A DNA stretch of 64,000 bases, taken from contig NZ_AQXG01000001.1 of NCBI RefSeq assembly GCF_000375425.1, forward strand, positions 118,000 through 181,999. The letters run 5' to 3'. The notes under the pieces were generated by a model that saw nothing but the letters and a program-made list of their open reading frames with translations, had not been told where the DNA came from and did no database searches. The stretch comes from Gracilimonas tropica DSM 19535 (lineage in GTDB: Bacteria > Bacteroidota > Rhodothermia > Balneolales > Balneolaceae). The position numbers were made by a program, and so were the translations under genes. Shown here piece by piece: positions 53,618-63,666 of the stretch; the first letter of the stretch is position 1, and each line of letters begins with the position of its first letter.

Positions 53618-53690
53618 GCTTTCAGTTATAAGATTTCAGTTCTCAGCTTAAAGAAACTGAAAGCTGAAGTCTGACGGCTGACAGCTTAAC
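53618..53690 (-). repeat. (TTCAGnn)n heptad array, copy 3, with an inverted partner
   Basis: Read on the minus strand after the threonine dehydratase stop: GTCAGCC, GTCAGAC, TTCAGCT, TTCAGTT, then an inverted set of CTGAnnn heptads up to the E1 gene stop. AGCTTTCAGT (53618-53627) is the exact inverse of ACTGAAAGCT (53656-53665). It lies between two convergent genes. Confidence 0.6.
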
Positions 53691-53693
53691 ACA

Positions 53694-54650
53694 TCACCAC
53701 GGCAGGTTATCCAAATCCACATTACCGCCGGTGATGATGATTCCTACTTTTTTGCCTTTCACATCTACTTTTCCATCAAAAACGGCGGCAACCGGAACGG
53801 CGCAGGACGCTTCGATGATCATATTCAAACGCTCCCACACAAAGCGCATGGCTTCAATTATGGACTCTTCGGAAACCGTAACGATATCATCCACATGTTG
53901 AGTGATGATGGAAAAGGGAAGCTTACCGAGAGAAGTTCGGAGTCCGTCTGCGATGGTATCGGGATTCTTAACAGGGATCAATTCGTTGGCTTTGAAAGAG
54001 CGATAGGCATCATCGGCATTTTTGGGTTCTGCTCCGATCACCACAATATCCGACTTGATGGATTTGGCGGCTAAGGCAGTTCCGCTCAACAAGCCGCCGC
54101 CACCCACCGGTGTCATGATAATATCGAGGTCGGGATGATCTTCCAGCAGTTCCAAAGCTGCGGTTCCCTGTCCGGCTATGATGCGGGGATCATCGTAGGG
54201 GTGAATGAACGTGGCACCGGTTTGTTCTACTACTTTTTCCAGGGTAGATTCCCGGGCATCCAGTGTGGATTCGCAAAAAGTGATTTCTGCTCCGTAATTT
54301 TTGACAGCTTTCACTTTTACTTTCGGCGCATTTTCCGGCATCACAATGTAAGCGGGAATACCCTTCATCTTTGCAGCCAAAGCCACGGCCTGCGCATGAT
54401 TTCCGGAGGAATGTGTAGCGACCCCTTTGGCCGCTTCTTCATCACTCAAAGAAAAAATGGCGTTGGTCGCTCCCCGAAATTTGAAAGCGCCTACTTTCTG
54501 AAAGTTTTCACACTTAAAGAAGATCTGTCCGCCTGTTTTTTGATCCACTTGCTTGCTGCTTAAAACCGCAGTTCGGTGGGCATGAGCCGAGATCAACTGA
54601 TGCGCATTACGAATATCTTCAATGGTTGGGAGGGTAGGTTTTTGTGTCAT
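53694..54650 (-). CDS. Threonine dehydratase/serine racemase-like PLP enzyme
   Basis: A 318-residue fold-type II PLP enzyme. The PLP lysine is Lys57 in 'QKVGAFKFRGATNAI'. 'THSSGNHAQAVALAAKMKGIPAYIVMP' follows near 100-125, and the phosphate-binding glycine loop 'TPVGGGGLLSGTA' is near 180. There is no C-terminal regulatory (ACT-like) domain, so it is of the short catabolic threonine ammonia-lyase or serine racemase kind. Either produces reactive enamines that RidA, present in this window, detoxifies. It is a single gene, convergent with the E1 gene and separated from the AsmA-like gene by 111 bases. Confidence 0.92.
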   Translation of the reverse strand: MTQKPTLPTIEDIRNAHQLISAHAHRTAVLSSKQVDQKTGGQIFFKCENFQKVGAFKFRGATNAIFSLSDEEAAKGVATHSSGNHAQAVALAAKMKGIPAYIVMPENAPKVKVKAVKNYGAEITFCESTLDARESTLEKVVEQTGATFIHPYDDPRIIAGQGTAALELLEDHPDLDIIMTPVGGGGLLSGTALAAKSIKSDIVVIGAEPKNADDAYRSFKANELIPVKNPDTIADGLRTSLGKLPFSIITQHVDDIVTVSEESIIEAMRFVWERLNMIIEASCAVPVAAVFDGKVDVKGKKVGIIITGGNVDLDNLPW

Positions 54651-54761
54651 ACTCGAATTTGTGTTGTTGATTTCAACATTTCTTTGGCCGAGAAGTCATA
54701 TAGCACAAAGCATCTCAAAGAAATTAGTGAATCTTTGTGCCTTTATAGCCATTCTAATTAT

Positions 54762-56351
54762 TTATCGAATTACATCTTTCATTCCACTTAGAAGCGATTT
54801 CCACCAATAGGCAAAAATGGATTTATTTTTCTCGCGTTCAAAATCAATCTGACCTGTTTCCGCATCCTCGCCGGTGTTGTTGGATTTGATGGCAAAGGTA
54901 TTGGCCACAAAGGTTTTAACGCGCTGTTTTAAGCCATTCTTTTCCGGATTTTCATCATTTAAAAATTTCACTTTCAGATCACGATATTCTATCAAAACTT
55001 CTCCTGTTGCCGAATCCGAATTTAAGGTCATCTCTGTTTCCATTCCTTCTACAAAACCATCTTTCAGTTCTATAAAACCAACGTTGCGAAGCATGCCACT
55101 TACTTCTTTGGGATCGATACTTTCTAACTGTGCTTTTACCGTATGCGTATTGGTCATGTCGTACAAAGGGTATTCTACCTGAACTGAAAGCGGACTGCTG
55201 TTCATGAAAAGTGTCTCCACATCCCAGCGAAATACAGCTTCATTGAACTTGGGATGTTGCATGGTTTTGAAGTCCGTTAAAGTAGCGGAAAGTTCGTTAA
55301 ATGATATTGAACCGGTAGAATCGGAGGGAGGTTTATGTTCTTCGTAGATGATATCGCTGTTGGAAACTAAAATAGTTTCAATACCTAAAGAAAAATCTGT
55401 GGCACTTGCCAATTCGTAGAATAAAGGCTTCACGGATTCTTCTTCCGGCCGCGGAATTTGCTTATTGCGGAATACTTCCATCCAGGCATTTTTGAGTTGA
55501 AGCGTATCGACATCAAAACGATTGTTAATAAGCGAATCAAGGTCAAATCCAAGCAGTTCAATTTCGGGAATTTCAAGTTGAATACGATCAAGCTGATGGC
55601 CGTGTTCTTGTGAGAATTTGTATTTAGGAAGGGTTGGAGTAAAATTAAGATTCGAAATTTGAGCAGATTGAGCAGCCTTATCAAAACTGAAGTCTCCGAT
55701 GTTCATTTCGTAAAAGGTATCATAAAGTGGCCATTTTATGCCTGAACCTTTCACAGAAAGTCCATCCAGGAAAAGAATTTTGGATTGACTCAGCAATTGC
55801 TGAAGATTTACCTCCGTTGCTTCGAGCGAGATATCATCAATGCTCAGAAGTTCGCGCTCGGAACCTTCTTCAATTAAGATACCACGGCCGTTTTTTAGGG
55901 TGAAGTTGAAGTTATCCAGAGAATCCAGTGCAGCAGTTTGGGATGAATTATTACTGAGCTGGTTGGCTTGAAAGGAATAATCTTGCGGTACAACTATTTC
56001 TACTTGTGGGCTGATCACTTCAATCTGTGAAAAATCAGGCACCGGCTGACTCCACCAGCTCAACCACCGGATGCCGTTGATGGAAACCGATGCGGCAGAA
56101 ATAGATCTAAGTTTGGAATTCACGTTCGGTTCAACCCGCATGGAGTCAATGGTAACTGTGCGCGTCAAAAACCCAAGGTCGATATCAGAAATGGAGATCG
56201 AATATTGATGATCGGTTTGGGTTTCAAATTCGCTGACGAGTTCTTGCTGGAGGGTATCGGAATAAAAATAGGAAATGAAAATGGATGTTAATCCTGCCAG
56301 CAAAAGCAGACAAATGATTCCAATGAACAGTACTTTAAAGGCTTTCTTCAT
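54762..56351 (-). CDS. AsmA-like envelope protein, function unknown
   Basis: A 529-residue protein with one N-terminal membrane helix (residues 5-29) and a large beta-rich periplasmic part. The opening after the helix ('EFETQTDHQYSISISDIDLGFLTRTVTIDSMRVEP') and the repeated 'IDSLQLKNAWMEVF'-type strands are those of AsmA/DUF748-type lipid-transport-like proteins. Residues near 440-500 ('EGMETEMTLNSDSATGEVLIEYRDLKVKF') fit the AsmA C-terminal pattern. It is probably involved in outer-membrane lipid homeostasis by family analogy. It is divergent from the M14 peptidase gene across a 92-base spacer. Confidence 0.65.
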   Translation of the reverse strand: MKKAFKVLFIGIICLLLLAGLTSIFISYFYSDTLQQELVSEFETQTDHQYSISISDIDLGFLTRTVTIDSMRVEPNVNSKLRSISAASVSINGIRWLSWWSQPVPDFSQIEVISPQVEIVVPQDYSFQANQLSNNSSQTAALDSLDNFNFTLKNGRGILIEEGSERELLSIDDISLEATEVNLQQLLSQSKILFLDGLSVKGSGIKWPLYDTFYEMNIGDFSFDKAAQSAQISNLNFTPTLPKYKFSQEHGHQLDRIQLEIPEIELLGFDLDSLINNRFDVDTLQLKNAWMEVFRNKQIPRPEEESVKPLFYELASATDFSLGIETILVSNSDIIYEEHKPPSDSTGSISFNELSATLTDFKTMQHPKFNEAVFRWDVETLFMNSSPLSVQVEYPLYDMTNTHTVKAQLESIDPKEVSGMLRNVGFIELKDGFVEGMETEMTLNSDSATGEVLIEYRDLKVKFLNDENPEKNGLKQRVKTFVANTFAIKSNNTGEDAETGQIDFEREKNKSIFAYWWKSLLSGMKDVIR

Positions 56352-56443
56352 ATCTCAAAATTGAGATAAATGAGGAAAAAGCAAAGAACTTTATTCTTAC
56401 TAAAATTGCCCTATTTTCCGACAACATTTTGAATCCAAATCTC

Positions 56444-59047
56444 ATGATGCTTATGAAATCTACAGTTACCACGTTGTTGCTCTTTGTGTTGATGACCTTC
56501 AACCTGATGGCGCAAGAAGAGGCTTTTGATCGTTTTCAATTTCATCCCGAACTAAACTATGCTGAGAATATCACTTCACCGGAAGAATTTCTTGGGTATG
56601 AAATGGGGAGGGAGTACACCTTTCACTATCAGGTAATGAATTATTTTAAGAATCTGGATGAAGAATCGGACAGGCTTTCTTTTCATAAATATGCCACTAC
56701 TTATGAAGGACGTGATCTGTACTATGCCGTGATCTCATCTGAAGAGAATATGGCGAATATCGAGGAAATCAGAGCGAACAATGTTAAGCTTGCCAATGAT
56801 CCGGAGAATAGTACGATTGCGGAAAAACCGGTTGTGGTTTGGATGAGTTACAATGTACATGGTAATGAAGCTTCCAGCAGTGAAGCGGCTATGCAAACGG
56901 CTTACCGACTGGTGGCAGCTGAAGATGCGGAAACTCAAAACTGGCTGGAGAATGCGGTGGTCATCATTGACCCTATGATTAACCCTGACGGGCGTGACCG
57001 TTATGTGTACTGGTATAAATCGTCCCGCGCTAATATTTTGAATACCGATGCCAATGATCTGGAGCATGACGAGATCTGGCCGGGTGGAAGAACGAATCAC
57101 TATTGGTTTGACCTGAACCGTGATTGGGTTTGGCTGGTGCATCCTGAATCGAAGGGGCGTGTTGCGGCTTATCAGAGTTGGATGCCTCAGGTACATATGG
57201 ATTTCCATGAGCAAGGCTTCAATAACAATTATTTTGTGATGCCCGGTACCACTCCCCGAAACAAAGAACTACCGGATAATTATGAAGGTTGGTCAGATTC
57301 GTTTGGAAGAGGTGTAATTGAAGAATTTGATGAAGCGGGAGTGAATTACGCAACCCGGGAAGCATTTGATTTCTTTTATCCGGGATATGGTTCATCCTAT
57401 CCAAGTGTGATGGGTGGTATTGGTATGCTGGCCGAACAGGGGGGACACAGCAGAGGCGGACGTGCCGTGGAAACCGATGATGGCTATATCCTGACCTTAA
57501 GGCAACGCATTTTCGATCACTATACAAATGGTGTTTCTATTGTAAAGACGGCAGTGAAGAATCGGGAGGGCTTACTGGAATATTTCCGTAATGCCGTTTC
57601 ACAATCAACACAAAAAGGAAATACTGAGGCTTACATTCTGCCAAATAATGAAAATGACTACACTTATCAGGTCCTCAATATGCTGATGAAGCACAATGTT
57701 CAGATCGAACGGGCTACGGAGGATTTCAGTCAGCGTAACAGTTACAGCTACTGGGATGGAAATTCTTCAACCCGCAATTTTAAAGCGGGTGATTTTATCA
57801 TCAAAACGGATCAGCCTAAACATTTATTTATCAATACGTTGTTCAGGCGACAAATGGAGATCGAGGATTCGGTGATGTACGATATGGCAACCTGGACCAT
57901 TCCTCTGGCATATAACCTGGATGCTTCCTGGACCACCCGTGGTATCAGCGTTTCTACAGAAAGTGTTATGGAAGAATTAGCTTACCCATCCGATGTAGAA
58001 AATTCAGGGGCAAAGTATGCCTATGTGATCGATTGGAAGCAACGAAATGCCCCTAAAGCACTTGCTAAATTGTGGGAGATGGGATACAAAGTTCGAAGTG
58101 CCGGCCGATCGTTTACCTATCAGGGAAAAACTTATACGGAAGGAAGTCTGATCGTGCTGGTGGGTAGGAATTATGAAAAACGAACCCAGATCCAGTCTGA
58201 CATGCGTAAACTGGCTGAGGAAGCAACCGTGGTGATTGAGGGCTTTAATACCGGACGAATGGATGCCGGTATGGACTTAGCCTCGGGAGACAGTCAGCCT
58301 GTTAAGAAACCCAAGGTTGCATTGATGATCGATTCACCGTTCAGTTCCTACACTGCCGGACAACTATGGTTCTTATTCGATCAATGGACTGAGTTTGGCA
58401 TTGATCGTATTCGGGCAGAAAGTTTCAATCGCATCGATCTTGCCGAATATGATGTACTTTTGATGCCAGGTTCGTGGGGTGGTTTGAATGGAGTGTGGAG
58501 TGAATCTCAAATTGAAGCGCTCAAGAACTGGGTCAGAAACGGCGGTGTGCTGATAGGAACTGAAGGCAGCGGTTCATGGCTTACTAAAGAGGGTTCCGGT
58601 TTTACGGGTGTTGAACTTTTTGAAGAAGAGGAGGAAGATTCCACTGAGATAGATGAAAAGGCCTATACCAAATATGCGGATCGAGAGGATGTGTTTGGTT
58701 TGGACCGTATTCCCGGTTCGGCCTTCAAAGCCCGAATTGATAATACCCATCCACTGGCTTTTGGTCTGCCTGAAACCTTGTATTCACTAAAGTTTGGCGA
58801 TGATGGCTTGGTACCTTCAACAGATTTCCAAACTGTGGGCTATTATGTCAAGGAGGGAGAAGTCTTGGCATCCGGGTATGCTTCAGAAGAAAACCGGGAT
58901 AAATCAAAAGGAATGGCGTTTGCAGCTGTTGAAAATATGGGAAGTGGAAAAGTAGTTTTCTTATTGGATAACACACAGTATCGCATGTTTTGGGTAGGAC
59001 CAAGCCGAATGATCCAGAATGCAGTAATGCTTCTTCCCGGATTTTAA
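56444..59047 (+). CDS. Secreted M14-family zinc carboxypeptidase with C-terminal GATase-like domain
   Basis: About 867 residues from the ATG at 56444; ATGs at 56447 and 56453 and a TTG at 56429 are alternatives, and the choice does not affect the signal peptide (KSTVTTLLLFVLMTFNLMAQ). The M14 domain shows zinc ligands in 'NVHGNEASSSE' (near residue 145) and 'QVHMDFHEQG', with the substrate-binding 'DRDWVWLVHPES' between and 'GMLAEQGGHSRGG' as the catalytic Glu region. The last ~250 residues ('VALMIDSPFSSYTAGQLWFLFDQW', 'VLLMPGSWGG') are a class I glutamine-amidotransferase-like flavodoxin fold. It probably degrades peptides outside the cell. A terminator follows. Confidence 0.92.
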   Translation: MMLMKSTVTTLLLFVLMTFNLMAQEEAFDRFQFHPELNYAENITSPEEFLGYEMGREYTFHYQVMNYFKNLDEESDRLSFHKYATTYEGRDLYYAVISSEENMANIEEIRANNVKLANDPENSTIAEKPVVVWMSYNVHGNEASSSEAAMQTAYRLVAAEDAETQNWLENAVVIIDPMINPDGRDRYVYWYKSSRANILNTDANDLEHDEIWPGGRTNHYWFDLNRDWVWLVHPESKGRVAAYQSWMPQVHMDFHEQGFNNNYFVMPGTTPRNKELPDNYEGWSDSFGRGVIEEFDEAGVNYATREAFDFFYPGYGSSYPSVMGGIGMLAEQGGHSRGGRAVETDDGYILTLRQRIFDHYTNGVSIVKTAVKNREGLLEYFRNAVSQSTQKGNTEAYILPNNENDYTYQVLNMLMKHNVQIERATEDFSQRNSYSYWDGNSSTRNFKAGDFIIKTDQPKHLFINTLFRRQMEIEDSVMYDMATWTIPLAYNLDASWTTRGISVSTESVMEELAYPSDVENSGAKYAYVIDWKQRNAPKALAKLWEMGYKVRSAGRSFTYQGKTYTEGSLIVLVGRNYEKRTQIQSDMRKLAEEATVVIEGFNTGRMDAGMDLASGDSQPVKKPKVALMIDSPFSSYTAGQLWFLFDQWTEFGIDRIRAESFNRIDLAEYDVLLMPGSWGGLNGVWSESQIEALKNWVRNGGVLIGTEGSGSWLTKEGSGFTGVELFEEEEEDSTEIDEKAYTKYADREDVFGLDRIPGSAFKARIDNTHPLAFGLPETLYSLKFGDDGLVPSTDFQTVGYYVKEGEVLASGYASEENRDKSKGMAFAAVENMGSGKVVFLLDNTQYRMFWVGPSRMIQNAVMLLPGF

Positions 59048-59073
59048 AAACAGAAGGAGCTCTCTATTTAAAG

Positions 59074-59104
59074 ACCGATCCAATAAATTTGGATCGGTTT
59101 TTTT
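59074..59104 (+). terminator. Terminator after the M14 peptidase gene
   Basis: A perfect 10-bp stem (ACCGATCCAA with TTGGATCGGT, TAAAT loop) is followed by TTTTTTA. It lies 27 bases after the stop codon. Confidence 0.92.
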
Positions 59105-59220
59105 ATTCACCAAAATTAAACGAATCCTGTTTTTTTGATGCAAATATGAAATTTTGAGTAAGGGATGTTGCATTGGCAGCTGTCTTTATTAAAACGGCCT
59201 TAACCAAATGAAGACCATTA

Positions 59221-61461
59221 ATGCGCATCTTTACCATCGGATTTATCCTGTGCGTTACAGCATGGGGAGAAGAATGCTTTTCACAATCAATACAGGATAT
59301 TTATCGGCTTTCTGAGGAAATCCGGCTGGATGGAATTCTAAATGAACAGGCCTGGCAGGAGATCACTCCTTATCCTATGACGCAGTATGAACCGGTTTTT
59401 AAAGGAGACCTGAGTGAACGAACTGAAATTATGGTGGCTTACGATGATGAATACTTCTATGTAGCCGGCCGGATGTTTACCGAAGATGTTAATACTATAG
59501 CCGCCAATAGTTTATACCGAGACCGTTATTCAGGGGATGATGTATTTGCGGTGATACTCGACCCATTCAATGACAATCAAAATGCCCTCCGCTTTTTTAC
59601 TACACCTGCGGGAGTCAGATTTGATCAGTCAATATCGAATGATGCAAATGACATTGCTGGTTCTGATGCGGTGAATGGCAGCTGGAATACCTTTTGGGAT
59701 GTGGCTACCTCTCAGGATGGAAATGGCTGGTATGCGGAAATAAGAATCCCTTTTTCAAGTATTGGATTTCAAAGTAGTGATGGAACCGCTGAAATGGGCC
59801 TGATCGTATACCGATGGCTCGCTCATCACAATGAACGCCATACCTATCCTGCAATTCCTCCAAACTGGGATCGTGGAGAAATAAAACCGTCTCAGGCGGC
59901 CGATATCAGGCTAAAAAATGTGGATGCCAGAAGGCCTGTTTATTTCACTCCTTATGCATTGGCGGGATATCAGCAGCAAAACCAATTGAATAATTCGGGA
60001 GATGCGTACGAATATGACAATGAGTTGATAAGAGATATCGGGTTTGATATCAAATATAATGTGACCAGTAATTTGACTTTAGACATTACCGCCAATACTG
60101 ATTTCGCCCAGGTTGAAGCGGATGATCAGCAACTGAATCTTAGCAGGTTTTCCATCACATTTCCTGAAAAAAGACAGTTTTTTCAACAAAGATCAGGACT
60201 ATTCGACTTCAATTTTGGAAATACAAGGTTATTCTACAGCCGAAGAATAGGGCTGGACGGGCAGGGCAATCAGGTACCAATCTATGGAGGTGCGAGACTG
60301 ACCGGCCGGGTTGATGACTGGGATATTGGAGTATTGAATTTACAAACAGCCTCAAGTGAGAATTTACCGTCGGAAAACTTTGGGGTCATAAGAGTTAAAA
60401 AGAATGTTATGAATCCGGGTTCGTACGTAGGTGGTATCTTTACCAGCCGGGTGGGATCCAACGGAAATTCTAATGTTGTGTTGGGGCTGGATGGCGATTT
60501 CAACATCTTTCAGGATGATTTTATTGAGGTAAAAGTTAGTCAATCTATGGACAGTCAGGTGGGCCAGTCGAATCGCTTCAATTTTGTGGATAACAGTATT
60601 TTCCGTATAACCTGGCAGAGAAGAGCTTCAGTGGGGCTGTTCTATCGTTTTTTTGTGAACCGTACCGGAAGTGAATTTGATCCTGGGATAGGATTTTACA
60701 GAACCATCAACACTTCAGATTACTTTTATCGTGTTGGTTATGGTTGGCTGTCGGAGGAGAATTCGGCATTCAAATCTCATTCAGTGAATGTTGGGAGCTT
60801 TAATATCTTCGAAAATAGGTCGTTTGATCTGCGCAGCCGGTTTATTTCGATAGAATGGAATTCAGATCTCAAAAGCGGGGCTGGTTTTTCAATAAATACA
60901 CGGTTCAATCAGGAGCACCTGTTGCCGTCAGAAGATTTCAGGCTTGTCAGACAAATCTACATTCCTGTTGACGATTACAATTTTTTTGAGAGTTCTTTCA
61001 GTTTCAACACTCCCGATAACAGACGCGTGCGAAACCGAATTACGCTTGAGTATGGGGAGTTATTCGACGGGAAAAGAATGCTAATGAAAATTGATCCCCG
61101 GTGGATCGTTAATATCCATCTTGAATTGGGCGGAAGCTATCAGATCACAAAGTTAGATTTTCCGGAGCGGGCCGGCCGAACATCTACAGATTACACGGTG
61201 CATTTGGGGCAGCTCAGGGCTCAGTTTGCTTTAAATAAAAAACTGTCCACCAGCGCTTTCATTCAATACAGTAACATTGATGAACTTATGGGGGTCAACA
61301 TGAGGCTGAGATACAACTTCAGAGAAGGCCAGGATCTTTGGTTTGTATATAATGAGGCCATCAACACCATGAGGGACCAAATGGGGCTTGGACTCCCAAG
61401 GTTACCCGTTATGCAAAACCGAGCCATTTTGCTGAAATACACCCATACTTTTGATATGTAG
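59221..61461 (+). CDS. CBM9-like/DUF5916 outer-membrane protein
   Basis: A 746-residue protein with a signal peptide (residues 1-22). The first domain (about 25-210) is a carbohydrate-binding-family-9-like module: 'LDGILNEQAWQEITPYPMTQYEPVFKGDLSERTEIMVAYDDEYFYVAGRMF' and 'WYAEIRIPFSSIGFQ'. The rest is the DUF5916 beta-barrel, with 'DFAQVEADDQQLNLSRFSITFPEKRQFFQQ' near 295-325 and 'FNFGNTRLFYSRRIG' after it, ending in 'LLKYTHTFDM'. DUF5916 proteins often accompany peptidases and amidohydrolases in Bacteroidetes, as here; the exact role is unknown. It stands alone between the M14 terminator and a convergent amidohydrolase gene. Confidence 0.85.
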   Translation: MRIFTIGFILCVTAWGEECFSQSIQDIYRLSEEIRLDGILNEQAWQEITPYPMTQYEPVFKGDLSERTEIMVAYDDEYFYVAGRMFTEDVNTIAANSLYRDRYSGDDVFAVILDPFNDNQNALRFFTTPAGVRFDQSISNDANDIAGSDAVNGSWNTFWDVATSQDGNGWYAEIRIPFSSIGFQSSDGTAEMGLIVYRWLAHHNERHTYPAIPPNWDRGEIKPSQAADIRLKNVDARRPVYFTPYALAGYQQQNQLNNSGDAYEYDNELIRDIGFDIKYNVTSNLTLDITANTDFAQVEADDQQLNLSRFSITFPEKRQFFQQRSGLFDFNFGNTRLFYSRRIGLDGQGNQVPIYGGARLTGRVDDWDIGVLNLQTASSENLPSENFGVIRVKKNVMNPGSYVGGIFTSRVGSNGNSNVVLGLDGDFNIFQDDFIEVKVSQSMDSQVGQSNRFNFVDNSIFRITWQRRASVGLFYRFFVNRTGSEFDPGIGFYRTINTSDYFYRVGYGWLSEENSAFKSHSVNVGSFNIFENRSFDLRSRFISIEWNSDLKSGAGFSINTRFNQEHLLPSEDFRLVRQIYIPVDDYNFFESSFSFNTPDNRRVRNRITLEYGELFDGKRMLMKIDPRWIVNIHLELGGSYQITKLDFPERAGRTSTDYTVHLGQLRAQFALNKKLSTSAFIQYSNIDELMGVNMRLRYNFREGQDLWFVYNEAINTMRDQMGLGLPRLPVMQNRAILLKYTHTFDM

Positions 61462-61550
61462 GAATCGGTTGCATCAATGGACACTCGCCCGATAGCAGGA
61501 TCAAGAACTGCTATTGAAATTGAGCACTGTATCCACTCAAAATGAGTTTA

Positions 61551-63137
61551 TTACCAATCCAAACCGGGTTGAGTGATCTCATAGTTATTTTCAGCTTTAG
61601 CAGCTTTTACCATATCTGCTACATCTTGTAAAAGCTGTTTGGCATCGTACACAATACCATCTTTGATAGTGTATCGAACGCCTCCTTTGCGAATGGGCTC
61701 ATTATTTTCGTTTACATAAATGGCTCCGGTTCCGTATAGAACTTTCAGGTTTTCCATGGGATTAGCATTCACGATCACCATGTCGGCCAATTTACCAACT
61801 TCGATGGTTCCTAACTGATCATCTACTCCAAGAACCTCGGCACCTTTTAGAGAAGCTGACTGGAAAATTTCCAGAGGATGAAACCCTGCTTCTCGCATCA
61901 TTTCCATTTCCTGGATGTATCCAAAACCATAGAGTTTGTAGATATAACCGGCATCAGAACCAAGCGTAACGCGGCCGCCTTTGTTCTTATATTCATTCAC
62001 AAATTGCATCCAGATTCTAAAATTCTCTTTCCAGGCAATCTCCTGCTCGGTTCCCCATTCCAGCCAGTAAGAACCATGCGATCTTTTGCTTGGTTTGTAG
62101 AATTCCCAGAGTGAAGGGAGGGTATATTTTTCATGCCATTCGGCCCGGCGTTGAGCACTTAGGTTACGATTCGCTTCGTAAATGGTAAATGTGGGATTGA
62201 GGGTAAAATCCAGCTCGATCATCTCATCCATCACAGAATTCCATTTGTCAGAACCCGGGGCCGCAGCTTGTTTCCAAAGTTTACCGGCTTCTTCAAACCG
62301 ATGCTGCTCGTTATTGTAGTTGTAATCCAGAGGATAATCCTGAATGATCTTATCCTCGAACAGAGCTTCAGGAAGTCCATACCAGTGGGTAAGAGAAGTC
62401 AGTCCATAGCGGGCAGAATGCAGGGCGTTGTTATATACCACTCTGGTTTGAGCATGATGGGTCATGGTTCCAAGACCGCGTTTATTCGCCTCATCAATAG
62501 CTGCGCTGTAAACCTCCGGAGAAGCTCCAAAAAACTTAATTCCATCTGCTCCGGCCTCATCGATCATTTTAACCCATTCGCGGGCCTGTTTTGCCGTTGT
62601 GATTTCTTCATTTGCCCCCATGCCAAATCCGATCCACGCGGAGATCCGGGGAGCCGTGATCTCATTTTCCGAACTGCGTTGTTTATGTCTAAGAGTCCAA
62701 TCCATTCCGTTGAAAGAACCGGGTTCACGAATGGAAGTAATGCCATGAGCAAGCCATAATTTGTAAACATATTCAGGAGTTGTTCCTTGTGCGCCGCCTC
62801 CGGTGTGAGCATGCATGTCAAAGAACCCCGGGAGTATAAACATGCCTTCAGCATTAATCACTTTTGTGTTTTCATCAGCTTCCGGTCGGCGGTTTTCGTT
62901 GATCGGTAATCCGGGATAACCAACCGTTTGGATAGAGGCAATTCGGTTTCCTTCTACTACAATATCCACAGGGCCGGTGGCAGGAGAGCCGGTTCCATCT
63001 ATCAAATTAACCCCGCGAATAATAAGGCGTCCGTACGGGCCGTCACCTTCTGACCGGTTGGGAGCATCAGGCATCTGTGCAAAAACTGAAGCAGTTCCGG
63101 CAATAAAAAAAAGAAGTAGTAGCTTTAAGGATTTCAT
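61551..63137 (-). CDS. Secreted amidohydrolase (imidazolonepropionase/dipeptidase-like)
   Basis: A 528-residue amidohydrolase-superfamily enzyme. The start at 63135-63137 gives a signal peptide (MKSLKLLLLFFIAGTASVFAQ); the longer frame reaching 63230 adds unlikely residues. Metal ligands are seen in 'GFFDMHAHTGGG' (near residue 110), the His pair in 'LGTMTHHAQTR' (near 235) and the Asp in 'VTLGSDAGYI' (near 425). The C-terminal 'GTIEVGKLADMVIVNANPMENL' is the typical small beta-domain. Substrate cannot be told; periplasmic prolidase-like and imidazolone-type enzymes are both possible. It lies 70 bases after the alkyltransferase gene. Confidence 0.9.
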   Translation of the reverse strand: MKSLKLLLLFFIAGTASVFAQMPDAPNRSEGDGPYGRLIIRGVNLIDGTGSPATGPVDIVVEGNRIASIQTVGYPGLPINENRRPEADENTKVINAEGMFILPGFFDMHAHTGGGAQGTTPEYVYKLWLAHGITSIREPGSFNGMDWTLRHKQRSSENEITAPRISAWIGFGMGANEEITTAKQAREWVKMIDEAGADGIKFFGASPEVYSAAIDEANKRGLGTMTHHAQTRVVYNNALHSARYGLTSLTHWYGLPEALFEDKIIQDYPLDYNYNNEQHRFEEAGKLWKQAAAPGSDKWNSVMDEMIELDFTLNPTFTIYEANRNLSAQRRAEWHEKYTLPSLWEFYKPSKRSHGSYWLEWGTEQEIAWKENFRIWMQFVNEYKNKGGRVTLGSDAGYIYKLYGFGYIQEMEMMREAGFHPLEIFQSASLKGAEVLGVDDQLGTIEVGKLADMVIVNANPMENLKVLYGTGAIYVNENNEPIRKGGVRYTIKDGIVYDAKQLLQDVADMVKAAKAENNYEITQPGLDW

Positions 63138-63207
63138 GATAAAAATTTGGTTGTTGTGAGGTGATTCCAATGTAATGGATTGCAATGATTGGCACCGTAA
63201 AATTTGG

Positions 63208-63666
63208 TTAGATAAGAAGCGCTCCTTCATGCTTCAGCAACCATTCTTTGCGTTCAGGTCCGCCCGCATAACCGGTGAGTTTTTGGTCTGAACCGATGAC
63301 GCGGTGACAGGGGATTACAATGGCGATTGGGTTTTTACCATTTGCTCTTCCAACGGCTTGTGATGCTTTATCATCGCCGATCTTTTTGGCGATATCACCA
63401 TACGATGTGGTAGAGCCTTTGGGAATTTTGAGGAGTTGTTGCCATACCCGTTGCTCAAATTCTGTTCCATCGGGAGCTAACTCGAGCTGGAAACTATCTC
63501 TGCTACCCTCGAAATATTCCCTAAGCTGGGTACGCGCTGATTCAGTATGACTATCAGGATCTTCAGGCCCATCAAAATCCATGAATTTAATTTCTGTTAC
63601 TGCTGAACCATTAGACAAAATACGAAGGTAGCCAAGGGGGCTTTCATAGTAGCTTACGTAGGTCAC
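63208..63666 (-). CDS. ogt: Methylated-DNA-[protein]-cysteine S-methyltransferase
   Basis: This 152-residue protein repairs O6-alkylguanine by suicidal transfer of the alkyl group to Cys120 in 'IPCHRVIG'. The helix-turn-helix 'SYGDIAKKIGDDKASQAVGRANGKNP' with its Arg finger and the C-terminal 'GYAGGPERKEWLLKHEG' are complete. The start is GTG at 63664-63666; the next in-frame stop lies just upstream, so no ATG is available. It is probably transcribed with the amidohydrolase gene downstream. Confidence 0.95.
   Translation of the reverse strand: MTYVSYYESPLGYLRILSNGSAVTEIKFMDFDGPEDPDSHTESARTQLREYFEGSRDSFQLELAPDGTEFEQRVWQQLLKIPKGSTTSYGDIAKKIGDDKASQAVGRANGKNPIAIVIPCHRVIGSDQKLTGYAGGPERKEWLLKHEGALLI

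Noticed and set aside
63138..63230. N-terminal extension of the amidohydrolase gene
   Set aside because: A signal peptide starts at the ATG at 63135-63137 and the extension overlaps the alkyltransferase gene.
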